64,000 bases of DNA from Tenrec ecaudatus (GCF_050624435.1 NC_134535.1:73590494-73654493), one strand, 5' to 3'. Counted from the stretch's first letter, positions 51,820 to 62,675 are shown. The notes: generated by a model from the letters alone, not told the origin. Numbers and translations are program-made.

Positions 51820-53489
51820 CATCATTCCTTCTTCGTTTATTGACTGGGACCTCTGTTGCCAATGCTCTTTGGTGCTTTGTGTAGATTCAAATTCCCATTT
51901 GTTTTCTTTTTCCTTCTACTTGGAGAACTCTGTCAAAATGTCTTGAAGTTCAGGTCCGCAGAGATAAATGACTTCACTGTCTGAAAACAGTTAGATAGTA
52001 CCTTCGTTTCTGAACGACATTTTTTGAGGTAATGTTCATCAAACAAAAATTTTTTTTCAAAAGTGAAGGTGAAATTCTAAAATGACGCCTCCCTCCCCCA
52101 GGGCTTTACAGATATTGTTTGATGGCTTTCTGGCTTTCATTGTTTTCAACAAGAAGTCTGCGGTCGTTTTAGTCTTTGTCTATTGATATATAACGTCTTA
52201 ATTTTCTTCTTTTTAGCTGAAATGGACTGGTGTTGGCCTTTTTAAATTTTACTTTCTCTTTTTACTTATGGACTATAACTCCTACAAAGAAACACACACT
52301 GTACATGATTGCATAGCCCATCACCCCAGGAGAGCGAGTCTCCCAGTAAAACCCCAGCTGGAAGGCGAGTCCTCTCCGGCTTCTTCCGTTTCTCCTCCTC
52401 CTTCTCTTTCCCTGTCTCTTTCTCTTCCTTCCTTCCCTCTCCCTCCACCCGACCCTCAGCCTCATCAGAGCCTTCGAGGTCTTTTCCTTTTGGTGTGGGA
52501 AACATTTTGTGGTTGTTTTTTCCTTTATAATAATGGTATCATGAATTTTTTATCTTTATGCATTTGACTAACTTGGCTGAACATAATGACTTCCAATTTT
52601 GTCCATGTCGTGAGGTGTTTGAGAGTCTCATCATTTTTTTGGGGGGGGGAGATAATATTCCATTGTGTGTATATACCAGAGCTCTTTTTTCATTTCCTCC
52701 ACAGATGGGGTTTTTGGTTGTTTCCATCGTTTGCTATTATAGAAGTTGCTGTGATAAACTTCAGTGTGTATATACCTGTTGGTGTTCTGACCTGTAGAGA
52801 GATTTCGGGTTCGTGTGGTGCACATGAGTGCTTTTAAGATAACCCTGCCTGCTCTTTCCGATAGTTTGTTTAGTACAAATGTTAAGCAATTTTGTTATGG
52901 TGTAAGTCAATGTATTTCTTCAGGTTTTTTATGGTTGAAGTTCATGAGGTTCTTGGATCTGGGAGCATATCATTTTCATCTAATTTGAAATATATGTGAC
53001 CTTTATTTCTTCTTCTTTTTTTTTTTTACCCCTTTCCCCTTTTTTCTAGGACTCCAACTCAAAATACATTCCAGATCCAAAACACACTGCCATCAAGTTG
53101 ATTCTGATTCATAGCAACCCTTCGAGTAGAACTGCTCCTTCAGGTTTCTAAACTGTAAATCTTTATGGAAACAGAGAGCCTCATCTTTCTTCCATAGAGC
53201 AGCTAGTGGGTTTGAACTGCTGACCATGAAGTTAGCAGCCCAATGCTTATCCCACAGTGCCACAAGGGTGGCTCCTTAAAATATATGAGACCACTTGAAA
53301 TTGTCTCAAAGCTCAACAATGCTCTCTTTTCCTCCATATTTTATCCCCCACAACCTATTCTCTCTGTTTCATTTTGAGTAATCTCTAGGACTCTATATTC
53401 AAGTTTATTAATTTTTTTTCTTGGGCAGTGTCTAAGTTACTGTTAAACCATCCTGTTATTTTCTCTTCATACATTTATTTTTCATGTCA
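51820..53489 (-). repeat. Ancient L1-like element, left part
   Basis: Antisense landmarks are TGGCTTTCTGGCTTTCATTG near 52120, GATAATATTCCATTGTGTGT with ATATACCAGAGC near 52651, TGGTTGTTTCCATCGTTTGC near 52720 and TTCTAGGACTCCAACTCAAA near 53045. They match old mammalian L1 text. An AfroSINE sits at 53080-53275. The element continues at 56759 on the far side of the nested L1. Confidence 0.55.
53080..53275 (-). repeat. AfroSINE
   Basis: ACTGCCATCAAGTTGATTCT, GATTCATAGCAACCC, CATAGAGCAGCTAGTGGGTT, TGAACTGCTGACCATGAAG and CACAAGGGTGGCTCC are in antisense order. Confidence 0.9.
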
Positions 53490-53665
53490 AGAAGTTTTAT
53501 TTTGTTTCATTTCCCAAACCATTTTATTGGGAGTTAATACAAATGTATCATTCCATAGTTTAACCACACCAAGCAGTATTGTCCAATAATCGCTACAATC
53601 AGCTTCAAAACATTCTTTTCCTTCCTGAACTCCTTGGCATCAGCTCCCTTTCTAGAAGATTTTTT

Positions 53666-54398
53666 TTTTAAATCATCTTATTGGGGGCTTTTACAACTCT
53701 TATCACAATCCATCCATCCATCCATTGTGTCAAGCACATTTGTACATTTGTTGCCATCATCATTTTCAAAACATTTTCTTTCTACTTGAGCCCTTGGTAT
53801 CAGCTCCTCATTTTTTACCTCCCTCTGCCACCCTCCCTCCCTCCCCCCGCCTCATGAACCCTTGATAATTTGTAAATTATTATTGTTTTATCATGTTTTC
53901 ACTGACTGTTTTCACTTTTCTGTTGTCCATCCCCCAGGGAGAGGATTATATGTAGATCATTGTGATCAGTTCCCCTTTTCTAATCCCACCTTTCCCTCAC
54001 CCTCCTGGTATCACTGCTCTCATTATTGGTCCTGAGGGGTTTATCTGTCCTGGGTTCCCTGTGTTTCCAGCTCTGATCTGTACCAGTGTACATCCTCTGA
54101 TCTAGCCAGAATTGTAAGGTAGAATTAGGATCATGATAGTGGTGGGGAGGCACTAGAGGAACATTAAAGAACTAGAGGAAAGTTGTAGGTTTCATTGTTG
54201 TTACACTGCACCCTGACTACCTAGTCTCCTCCCTGTGACACTTCTGTAAGGGGATGTCCAGTTGCCTACAGATGGGTTTTGGGTTTCCACTCTGCACTCC
54301 TCCTCAATCACAGTGATATGCTTTTTTGTTCCTTGATGCCTGATACCAGATCCCTTTGACACATCATGATCACACAGGCTGGTGTGCTTCTTCCTTGT
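53666..54398 (-). mobile_element. 5'-truncated L1 3' UTR insertion, copy H, nested
   Basis: Poly(T) at 53662-53670 is followed by AAATCATCTTATTGGGGGCT, TTGATAATTTGTAAATTATT, CCATCCCCCAGGGAGAGG and GTACCAGTGTACATCCTCTG. It ends at CTGGTGTGCTTCTTCC, where text of the enclosing L1 ORF2 resumes. Target duplications are unclear. Confidence 0.7.
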
Positions 54399-54870
54399 GT
54401 CCTTTACTGTGTCCCATAAGTTTTGATATGTTGTGTTCTCATTCTCATTGATTTCTAGAAATTTCCTAATTTCATCTCTGATCTGGGCCAGTACACACTC
54501 CTTTTGCAATAGAGAGTTATTCATCCTCCAATTGTTTGCCATTGTTTTCTTCATCTTCCTTTTGTTGATTTCTAGTCTTATGGCATAGTGGTCAGAAAGA
54601 GAGGCCTGTATGATATCAATGTGCTTAAATTTATGCAGATTCGACGTATGCCCGAGTATGTGGTTGATCTTCGAATATGTGCCATGTGGACTTGAAAAAA
54701 TGTGATTTTTTAAAATTTGGTGGAGAACTCTGTAAATATCTCTAAGGTCAAATTATCTAATTGTAGTGTGTAGATCTCTAGCCTCCTTGTTGAGTTTCTT
54801 TCCTAGTGATCTATCTTTCTCAGAGAGCAGTATATTGAAGTCACCTACTTCAATTGTTGAGCCTGTGATT
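54399..54870 (-). pseudogene. L1 ORF2 fragment: endonuclease end and linker
   Basis: From about 54850 downward the minus strand reads EVGDFNILLSEKDRS, then SPHGTYSKINHILG, then LSDHYAIRLEINKRK. These are L1 endonuclease blocks, including the SDH catalytic motif near the domain's end. Next comes the linker QIRDEIRKFLEINENENT with TTYQNLWDTVKD. It stops at about 54399 where the 3' UTR begins, so the reverse transcriptase and C-terminal domains are missing. Stops interrupt the frame (for example before FDLRDIYR). Confidence 0.8.
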
Positions 54871-54879
54871 TTTTTCATC

Positions 54880-55370
54880 TTTTGATGTCTTTATTGTGCC
54901 TTCCTCCCGTAATCCAATTATGCTAATGTCGTTCCTTTTCATAGCATCAGACATAGCCCTTAAGTTCTCTTCAACTTCTCTGATGATCTTATCAGTCTTT
55001 TGTTCACGTTTGTTAAAGTCTGCTTGGCTGGCCTCTAGGTCACTGGTGCAGTCTCTGCCTCCTCCAGTCGGTTGGCATAGTCCGTGAGTCTGCTACTGTT
55101 TTTTGTTATCTTGTCCCCAAGCTCTTGTATTTTCCTTTGGTGTGTGGTCTTTATCTCCTCTATCATTTCATCCTTTTTCTATATTGTTTCCCTCATATCC
55201 TGTATGACTCCAAGGAGCATTCTGAAAATTTGTTTCTGTGGCAGATCAATGTCTTTTTTTTCTCTCACGTCGTTAGGTTCAGGACATCTTCTGGCATTCC
55301 CTTTTGTTTCTTCTGTTTTTTCATTGAGGTCGTTGGGGCTGATTGCTGCTTGTGTTGCATTGCTTTAGAG
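54880..55370 (-). pseudogene. L1 ORF1 fragment: coiled-coil half
   Basis: The minus strand encodes Glu/Lys-rich heptad-like text including KKDEMIEEIKTTHQRKIQE and DAMKRNDISIIGLREEG. The second resembles the 'N.RIIG(I/V)PE' motif at the start of the ORF1p RNA-recognition domain. The frame then jumps to ORF2 endonuclease text at about 54860-54880, so the RNA-binding half of ORF1 and the start of ORF2 are deleted. Several stops are present. Confidence 0.7.
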
Positions 55371-55741
55371 GAGTCTGGTGACATTTTCCAGAGAGTCCAA
55401 GAGCACCGGGCTCTCTCTGGGAGACTCGTAGGAATGCTTCTTCAAACTTCCTGCAGCTAATTGCACTATGGGATGGACCTACTGCTTTTTCATCCTGTGT
55501 CTTCATTTGTTCCATGGCCAACCAGTATTCTGTTATTTGGAGGGCAGGTTGGATGGTTCTCTCAGGAGATGCTGGTTGTGTGGTTCTTAGTCCACGTGGA
55601 TGGTGTACACTGGGTGATCTCACAAGAAGCCGTAATGATGTGGCCCACAGTAGCTTGGGGTGCTGCAGAGGGCATGCAAGGCTGCCTGCTGCAATGGGAG
55701 TGCTGCAGAAGGCAGGTGGGAATATTTACTGTGGTGTAGAG

Positions 55742-55935
55742 CAACAGTTCTCAACCTGTTGGTCACGACCCCTTTGAGGGTCAAACTACCCTTTCACAGG
55801 GGTCACCCAATTTATAACAGTAGTAAAATTACAGTTATGAAATAGCCACAAAAATAATTTTATGGTTCAGGGGGTCACCACAACATGAGATATTGTATTA
55901 AAGGGTCATGGCATTTGAAAGGTTGAGGACCACTG
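55742..55935 (+). mobile_element. Non-autonomous hAT element, SPIN/URR1-like (copy 3), with perfect 8-bp target duplication
   Basis: Ends are CAACAGTTCTCAACCTGTTG and AAAGGTTGAGGACCACTG. The flanking octamers GTGTAGAG at 55734-55741 and 55936-55943 are identical, as required for hAT integration. The interior matches copies 1 and 2 (CACGACCCCTTTGAGGGTCA, ATAACAGTAGTAAAATTACA, AAAATAATTTTATGGTTC). No coding capacity: a 194-bp MITE. It sits in the 5' UTR of the internally deleted L1 and is younger than it. Confidence 0.92.
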
Positions 55936-56758
55936 GTGTAGAGCCTCACAGATAGTGAGTGGAATTGCCCTGGTCAGCTAGATTTCCATAGAGGTTGGGC
56001 AGAGGTTCCTGCAGCAGTGTGGAGCACTGGAGATTGTTGGCTGAGCTGCCTTAAGCCATGTGAAGCACTAAGGCAGGTGGGAGAAAGTGCCCTCGGTCAC
56101 ATGAGCCATGCAGGTGGGACATCCCCCAGAAGAAGGTAGGAAGCATGTTAAGGGCTACAGAGAGTGGGACAGCAGGCAGGATTTCCCCAGAGGAATGTTG
56201 TCAGACTTTCCCCAGCCTCGTGTTATGCTGCAGATGGGTGGAGCTCCCCCAGCTGGGTGGAGGGCAACTGTAAGCTAAGGGGAATGGCCCTAAGCTAAGG
56301 GGAGTAGCCTGGAGGTCAGCAGTGGCATGAGAAAAAAAAACTGAGCCAACTGAGACTGTGGTGGGGGGTAGAGAAGAGAGTAAAACAAAAGTAACACTAT
56401 AGCTGAGCCCCGATTGCTGACCATGGGGCTGGAGGGATTTAAACCCTGCCCAACATGGCAACAAACTGTGGCTGTGTTGAGATAAAGCCCTTGGGTCATC
56501 TCCAAAGGATCCCAGCTCTAACCTAAACAGTGTTGGGCTAAGGTTAAATTTTAGCTGACCTCCACAGTGGTGAGCCAAAAGTCCCTGGCTCCTCAAAACC
56601 TAGTGGATCTGTGCCTACTTATCTTTATGATTCTCCTCCTGTTACCCAGCAGTGTGGAATTTTCCTCTTAGTGACTTTCCTGCACTGATTTCTGTGAAGT
56701 AATTCTGATATGTGTTACTCAGTCACCATCTTACTGGCATTGTTTTTAGAAGTTTTAT

Positions 56759-57140
56759 ATGAATCTTTGTTATATCTTCCATGCCTTTAGTTAACATGTT
56801 GAGCCTTTCTTCTACGTTCTTAAACATTTAATAACTATTTTAATGTGCTTGTTCTAACATCAGCATCATTTCTGGGTCTGCTTCCATTGAGTTGTTCTTT
56901 ATCCTTGTTATGGTTAATTTAGATGAGATTGCAGGTATTGTGAATTTTACCTTGTTGAATGTTGGGTATATTTCTATTCCCAGAAGTAGTCTTAGCTTCT
57001 CCTGATTTTCTCCTTTTGTGCTGCAGACTAGACATTTTCTCAAGGCTGGAGCAGTCTGCAGGCTTACTTCTGCCATTTTTCATCTCTCAGTGACCACTAT
57101 CCTGTGCAGTCTAATGTCCAAAACTGTTGCTTCATCTATT
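56759..57140 (-). repeat. Ancient L1-like element, right part
   Basis: TTCTAACATCAGCATCATTT with CTGGGTCTGCTTCC near 56852 and TGAATGTTGGGTATATTTCT near 56957 continue the old element that stops at 53489. TTTTCTCCTTTTGTGCTGCAG follows near 57005. Confidence 0.55.
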
Positions 57141-58239
57141 TCATATAACTTTTAAATGGTTTCAAGTGGAAAGGTAAAGCCCATCTTTATTATCCCATCT
57201 TGGCCAGAAACAGTTGTTTTAGGCAAGATCTCCTTAAACTTGTACATTAAGCCCAAGACCTTGCTCTCAGACGATTGCCCTGCACCCTACCATTATCGAT
57301 CTCCATTACTCTGTGTTGGATGCTCTGCCATCATGAATAGCAAGAGGTCCACAGCACTCTGAAAGGCCACTGTGTTATTACCTAACCTGTGTGATCTCAT
57401 TTAGGGAAGTATTGGGTCGACACACCCTTGAATCTTCCCTGGTGACTGGTGTACAGTAGACGCTGAATTAATTTTGGGGAGAATGAATGAAAAGAAACTT
57501 TGGAAACTTGGGCCATCACCAGGTAGCATTCTAAACCATGTAAAAGCCGTACCCATAATTTGCCTGTGTTGCTGGACTTGCCACAAATAGTCTTGCTGGC
57601 CTTGACACTGGCAGCTGTCCCCTGGGCACTTCTCTCTTCCGTGGCTAATCTGGCAGTGCCCAGAGGACTCCCAAGAATGTGACTTTAAATATACTGGCCT
57701 TGATAATCCCAAGGCCCTTGATGGAGGGTGTGTGGAGCTAAGTTGCATGAGTCATCCAATTGGCCAGAAAAGAGTGACTGCTTCACCAAGGCTCTCAGCA
57801 GAGTCCCTGTCCCAAGGTGTGCTATGTGGTAGAAAGGGGGAATCAATACAGAGAAGCCTAGTAAACACTTTTCCAGACAGTTGGCATATTCCCCACCTTC
57901 CACAGATGTAACCAGAACTCACTTCCTAGTCAAGGAGCAGGAATATATCCCAGGCATACTCTTGCCAGCTCACAGCATCTGGACAAACCCACCCCAATGG
58001 GTGCAAAGCAGAATCGAGCAGGAAAGGATGAGGGACTGAGGTCAGGTCAAACCCTGGAGCAATGGTCCTCACACTTCCCAAGTCCACCTTGACTCTGGGG
58101 ACCCAGGCTCCTTTGGGTCTAATAGACAAAGTGGTGCCAAACTCCCACTCTCTGCTTTACATAGTGCTAGACGCTCACTGGATACAAGAAGTTCTACTGG
58201 CTGATATTACATCAATTTCTCTATTTCCCTGAATAGAAA
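57141..58239. other. No gene recognised; small MIR tail
   Basis: GTGTACAGTAGACGCTGAAT with GAATGAATGAAAAG near 57450-57495 looks like the MIR/L2 3' end. The rest is unassigned, with no frame of note. Confidence 0.4.
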
Positions 58240-58440
58240 GCTTCCCAAAGCTGAGTTCTCTGAATTCCTGCATGGGAATCATTGGGGATATTTGTTAATC
58301 ATGCAGATCCCTAGGCCCAACCATGACAGACGAATCAGACTCTGGAGATGAAGTACAAGGATCTATTTTTTAAATAAACCTCTTATGTACACTAAAGTAT
58401 GACAGTCACCACTTTAATATTTCGTCTTTGTAAACACTGG
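58240..58440 (+). repeat. MER5-like hAT-Charlie remnant
   Basis: GGGAATCATTGGGGATATTT, GTTAATCATGCAGATCCCTA, GGCCCAACCATGACAGACGA and ATCAGACTCTGGAGATG follow the MER5A/B layout ('gaatcacctgg..gcagattcc.gggcccca..gattc'), a hAT family shared by placental mammals. Confidence 0.6.
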
Positions 58441-58529
58441 TTTACTATGTTTGGGGACCCAAGAAGTATGTGAAGAGTTCAAAGGTACTGGCCACTGTCA
58501 TCTGGCCTTAGCGATCTCTGTGCACTGTA

Positions 58530-58695
58530 ACTCCCTGGTGGCATAGTGGGCTACTAACCTGAAGACTGCCTCCAGGAGGAGGATGAGGCTCTCAGCTCTC
58601 ATAAAGATGTACAGTCTCAGAAACTGGGCAGTTCTAGCTTGTCCTGTAGGGCGATATTAGTCAGAATTGACTCAATGGCAGTGAGTTCGAGCTTT
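58530..58695 (+). repeat. AfroSINE with internal deletion
   Basis: AACTCCCTGGTGGCATAGTG, GATGTACAGTCTCAGAAACT and AGTCAGAATTGACTCAATGG with CAGTGAGTTCGAG are clear, but the B-box region is missing between GAAGACTGC and CTCCAGGAGG. Confidence 0.85.
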
Positions 58696-59104
58696 TTATA
58701 ACTCCCTTCGCAGGTTTCCAGTCTATTTGCTTTTGGTTAATTCGACAAGCTAGTATCTAAGACCAGAGTTCTTACTGTGACATACATAGTCTTTGAGTCT
58801 GGAATCCGACCTGGGGGATGGTAATGACCTTACTGCTCTTCCCAGACACACAGCTCTAATGTTAATCTTGAAATGCACCCTGAAACCATTTCTACATAAC
58901 CACCAGGGTGGCATCCTAAATCTGAACCTTGTCTCCAGACTGTATTCCACTCATATCGATAATTAGAGTGATGGAGAGTCCCTTTGGTATGTATGTGCGT
59001 ATGCTTTCTGTGTGAATACAAGGAGAGAGGCGTAACCTCTCAGAACAATCAAGAATTTTAGGACAGCCATGTCCTCTACATTTGTTTCCTAAAATTTGAA
59101 TCAG
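58696..59104. other. No gene recognised
   Basis: Unassigned sequence. Confidence 0.35.
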
Positions 59105-59280
59105 GGATGTAAAAGGGAGATGATATCAAGGAGTCCAGGAAGAAAAAGAATGTTTGGAAACGGATTGTGGTAGCAATTATACCATTCTACTTGATGTGAT
59201 TGAACTATGGAATTATAAGATATATGTTCTCAGTCCTAATTAATAATAATTTTAAATTTTTAATAAATTCTTTTCTATAT
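59105..59280 (+). repeat. L1 3' end, older variant
   Basis: GAGATGATATCAAGGAGTCC, AAAGAATGTTTGGAAACGGA and GAACTATGGAATTATAAGAT correspond to the reverse complement of 53513-53655. This variant of the L1 end uses different text before the final A-rich tail. Confidence 0.55.
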
Positions 59281-59861
59281 CTCACAATATACATGGTGTA
59301 ACTTTTTTCCTATATATACATGAGAATATCTTAATATTATATGATTTTCTAATGCTTGACAAAAATCTTAATTTCATATTATTCATATTTTTGGCTTTAA
59401 TTACATGTGCTTAAATTTTTAGGTTTTTTATCACTTATATGGTTCTCTTTTTTCTAGTCATTTTATTGGGGCTCTTGCAGCTCACTTATTTAGTTCTAAG
59501 TCTGAGTTATTAGCGTTTTATAACTTACATAATTCTTGCTTCTCTAACTTACGTAGTTCCTAGCTTGAGATGCTGTGACTGGCATTTGTACTGCAAGAGG
59601 AATGTGTAACATTAAAATTTGGATTCTCTTGTAGATCTTGCCTATGTGATCACTTATTTCTTTTAAGAATATGTAGGAAACATATTGATACCCTTACCCT
59701 TCAGTACTGTGCATTTCCTCCAGCATTTGTTTATTGTTTAAAATATTTCCCTAACTGACTAAGGTAATCCAGTATGAATAGATCAATATTTTCATTATCT
59801 GGGAAGATTAATCCATTGTTTTAATAGATTCTTTTCTTTAAAAATTTTTTAATGATCTCTC
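59281..59861. other. AT-rich DNA with a 40-bp L1 end
   Basis: TCTAGTCATTTTATTGGGGC with TCTTGCAGCTC at 59453-59485 is a very short antisense L1 3' terminus. The rest is AT-rich and unassigned. Confidence 0.4.
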
Positions 59862-60028
59862 AACAGCCATTGCGGCGATGCTGACTCAGAGCAACCCTCT
59901 AGGACAGGGAGAACTGCCCCTGTGGGTTTCCGAGACTGTAATTCTTTACAGGAATGGAAAGCCCTGTCTTTCTTACAAGTAGCAACTGGTGGTTTCAAAC
60001 TAGAGACCTTGTAGTTAGCAGCCCAACT
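59862..60028 (-). repeat. AfroSINE
   Basis: GCCATTGCGGCGATGCTGAC, GGACAGGGAGAACTGCCCCT, GTGGGTTTCCGAGACTGTAA and GGTGGTTTCAAACTAGAGAC follow the antisense order. Confidence 0.9.
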
Positions 60029-60034
60029 TGGAGG

Positions 60035-60500
60035 TAGAAGTTTACAGAGAAGTTCAATTGTCCATTCAACAATTTATACACATTTTGTTTTTTACATTAG
60101 TTGCAATCCCTTCGATGCACAAGCACTCCTTCCCTGGGTTTCCTGTTTCCATTCATCTTCCTTTCCCAATTCTCTCCTGCCTTCTGGATCTTGTTTGGAG
60201 ACAAATGCTGCCTATTGTTTGAATAAAAGATGATCCCTGGTGTCTAGGGGTCACAGTCTCAGCGATTCCCTGAGTCCCTCTGAGACCAGGAAGCCCAGTG
60301 ATGTTTATGGTTTTAATTTTGTTTCTGTATTTCCCTCCCACTTTGTTCAGGACTTTCTCTTGTGATCGTGATTGGAACAGTATGAAGTCATAGCCAGACA
60401 CCATCTAGTTCTTCTGAAGACCACAGAACCAGCTGTGGTTCATGTGGTCCATTAGTAAAGCACCCCATTGTTAAATTATTACCTTTCCTAAAGCCTTGGT
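60035..60500 (-). repeat. L1 3' UTR, elephant-type
   Basis: AAGTTTACAGAGAAGTTCAA, CTTCCCTGGGTTTCCTGTTT, CCATTCATCTTCCTTTCCC, CCTGAGTCCCTCTGAGACCA and CACCATCTAGTTCTTCTGAA follow the antisense elephant L1 UTR. GGTCCATTAGTAAAGCACC is near its end. Confidence 0.65.
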
Positions 60501-60512
60501 TGTGTGCTTTTT

Positions 60513-61036
60513 ATTTTTTTATTTCCCCCCTTTTATTTGTTTTTTTAATCATTTTATTGGGGCACATACAATTTTATCATAATCCATACATACATAAATT
60601 GTGTAAAGCACCCTTATACATTCGTTGTCCTCATCATTCTCAAAATTCGCCTTCTGCTTGGGTTCCTGGAATCAGCTCATTTTCCTTTTTTTCCCTCCCC
60701 TTCCTTCTCTGCTCCCCCTTCCTCATGAGCCCTTAATAATTTATAATTATTTTATTTCATCTTACACTGCCCAGAGTCTCCCTTCACCCACTTTTCTGTT
60801 GCCCATCCCCCAGAGAGAAGGTTATATGTAGATCCCCGAGATCGATTCCCCCTTTTTATCCCCCCTTCCCTCCAGGTATCGCCACTCTCACCATTGGTCC
60901 TCAGGGGTTCATCTGTCCTAGATTCCCTGTGTTTCCTGATCCCAACTGTACCACTGTGCATCCTCTGGTCTAACCAGGTTTGCAAGGTAGAATTGGGATC
61001 ATGATAGTTGGGGCCGGGGGGCGTGGGCAGGGGAAG
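60513..61036 (-). mobile_element. 5'-truncated L1 3' UTR insertion, copy I
   Basis: AATCATTTTATTGGGGCACA at the 3' end and GGGATCATGATAGTTGGGGC at the truncated end. The flanks GTGTGCTTTTT at 60502-60512 and 61037-61047 are an identical 11-bp repeat. A T-rich stretch separates the left repeat from the element end. Confidence 0.8.
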
Positions 61037-61047
61037 GTGTGCTTTTT

Positions 61048-61490
61048 CAAACTTCTCATTGCAGATTGAGTGAAGGCTTACAGAGCAAATTGGGTTTCCT
61101 TTCAAAAGCATTTTGTTTCATATCATTGATGGCAGACCCCAAATGTAACATCATCCTTTATCCCACTTCCTCTCTTTTCCATTCCTCCCCCGTTCCTAGC
61201 CCATCTGCACTTTGTCCTGGTGTAAATAATGCTCTGATGAGCTGAATGGTTGACTCTTGAAGGAAGGCATGCCTCCCTAGGGGTTTTGTCTCTGTTATAG
61301 GCCCATCTGGTCTTTGGCTGGAAACCGAGTTCATTTCCAGACCTGAAGGGTGATGAAGGGACATTGTCTCAAAGCTTCCACCAGGCTCTATCCAATCAGT
61401 GATTCTGGTCTTTGTTATAACTGAGTTTTGCTCCACGTTTTGCTCTCATTCTACCCAAGAACCTCCAATATGATTGCTTTCAGAGAAGAT
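61048..61490 (-). repeat. L1 3' UTR, elephant-type
   Basis: GAGTGAAGGCTTACAGAGCA, TCCATTCCTCCCCCGTTCCT, TTATAGGCCCATCTGGTCTT with TGGCTGGAAACCGAG, and TGATTCTGGTCTTTGTTATA follow the same antisense UTR as 60035-60500. Confidence 0.6.
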
Positions 61491-61590
61491 GGCTGTGTTC
61501 TTCTAGCCTCCTGGTTGTGGAAGCCTTGACTGTATTGATTTCGATGCATTTCTGTGACAGACACTTTTTAATACGTGTAAATACAGTTTC

Positions 61591-61756
61591 TTTTTTAAAA
61601 TCATTTTATTAGGGGCTCATACAACTCTTATCACAATCCATACCTACATCAATTGTGTCAAGAACATTTGTACATATGTTGCCATCATGATTCTCAAAAC
61701 ATTTGCTTTCTACTTGAGCCCTTGGTATCAGCTCCTCATTTTTACCCCTCCCTCCC
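61591..61756 (-). mobile_element. Short L1 3' end insertion, copy J
   Basis: AAATCATTTTATTAGGGGCT, TGTCAAGAACATTTGTACAT and CCCTTGGTATCAGCTCCTCA. Flanked by CAGTTTC followed by T/A runs at 61584-61598 and 61757-61772. Confidence 0.75.
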
Positions 61757-61864
61757 CAGTTTCATTTTTTAAGCAATTATTTTCCTTGGTGTTGAAGAGT
61801 GTATAACCGGGAGGTGCGTGGGAAGGGGCTAGGCAGCAGGTTTAATCCATATCCCAGTCTTTTT

Positions 61865-62010
61865 TGTTTTTAAATAGTTTCACTGTCATATAATTTACAT
61901 ATAATTCAATAGTTCAGTTACATCAACAAGAGTTGTACAATCATCACCACGATCAGCATCAGAACATTTCCTTCACTCTTGTACTCACTGTTATTAGCTC
62001 CCCACTCCCC
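61865..62010 (-). repeat. Old L1-type 3' end
   Basis: ATAATTTACATATAATTCAA, TAGTTCAGTTACATC, AGTTGTACAATCATCACCAC and TGTTATTAGCTCCCCACTCC resemble the tail at 9230-9500. Confidence 0.5.
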
Positions 62011-62475
62011 TTGCCTCCCCTGCCACATCCTCAAGGAACCGTTGCTGTCGCCATTGAGTTACCGGTCCTGGATTTCACATGCAGAAAACCTTTAAAAACT
62101 AACAGGAATAACAAAGTCAAATAAATCAAAACCTCAATTGAAAAGAAAGCAGAAAATATTTAAAAACCAGAACAAAATTAACTGGATCATAAGGAAGATC
62201 GGATAGTAGGATGCTAAATGATAGCCTCAGTCATCTGCAACAAGCCACTTTCCAGGGCGTTCTGCAAGTCAGCAAGGCTCTTCCCATCTCTAGTCCATGG
62301 TGAGAGGGGATTCACCAGGAGCTTAGTCCACACGTGTATTTCCCCTTCACCGTTTTTTGGTAACTGAAACAGCTTTAAAATGGGTCAAAAGGGAGATCAA
62401 ATGTATATCCCAGTCTTATCTCATGCAATGCATTCCCTCATTCCTGCTTCTGCGCATGCTATTTTTTTTTCTAAA
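62011..62475. other. No gene recognised
   Basis: Unassigned; A-rich at 62090-62180. Confidence 0.35.
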
Positions 62476-62675
62476 AACATCTCACTGTCATCAAGCCAAT
62501 TCTGACTCATGGCAACACTGTAAGGCAGGGTAGAACTGCCCCTATGGGTTTTGGAGTCTGTAACTCTTTCAGGAGTAGAAAGTCTCATATTTCTCCCACT
62601 GAGCCCTTGGTGGTTTTGAACGTCGGACCTTGTGGTTCACAGCCCAGGATGTAACCACTATCCCACCGAAGTTCC
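62476..62675 (-). repeat. AfroSINE, full length
   Basis: CACTGTCATCAAGCCAATTC, TGACTCATGGCAACACTG, AAGGCAGGGTAGAACTGCCC and CCCTTGGTGGTTTTGAACG with CACCGAAGTTCCC follow the antisense order. Confidence 0.9.

Larger units (their letters stand above)
53501..56747 (-). mobile_element. Internally deleted L1 with 11-bp target duplications; host of two later insertions
   Basis: The flanks are AGAAGTTTTAT at 53490-53500 and 56748-56758, a perfect repeat. Beyond them the ancient L1 text continues uninterrupted, so everything between entered as one event. Reading the minus strand: the 5' end is near 56747 with AAGATGG (56726-56732 in antisense), a YY1-like start known from L1 promoters. Then come a roughly 1.3-kb 5' UTR, the N-terminal half of ORF1, a piece of the ORF2 endonuclease and linker, a short 3' end (53513-53655) and a decayed poly(A). 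Most of ORF2, including the reverse transcriptase, is missing. Within it lie a younger L1 tail (about 53666-54398) and a hAT element (55742-55935). Confidence 0.7.

Noticed and set aside
53490-56758. Reading the 53.5-56.7 kb L1 as full-length and active
   Set aside because: ORF1 is half missing, ORF2 lacks the reverse transcriptase, and there are stops, frameshifts and two later insertions.
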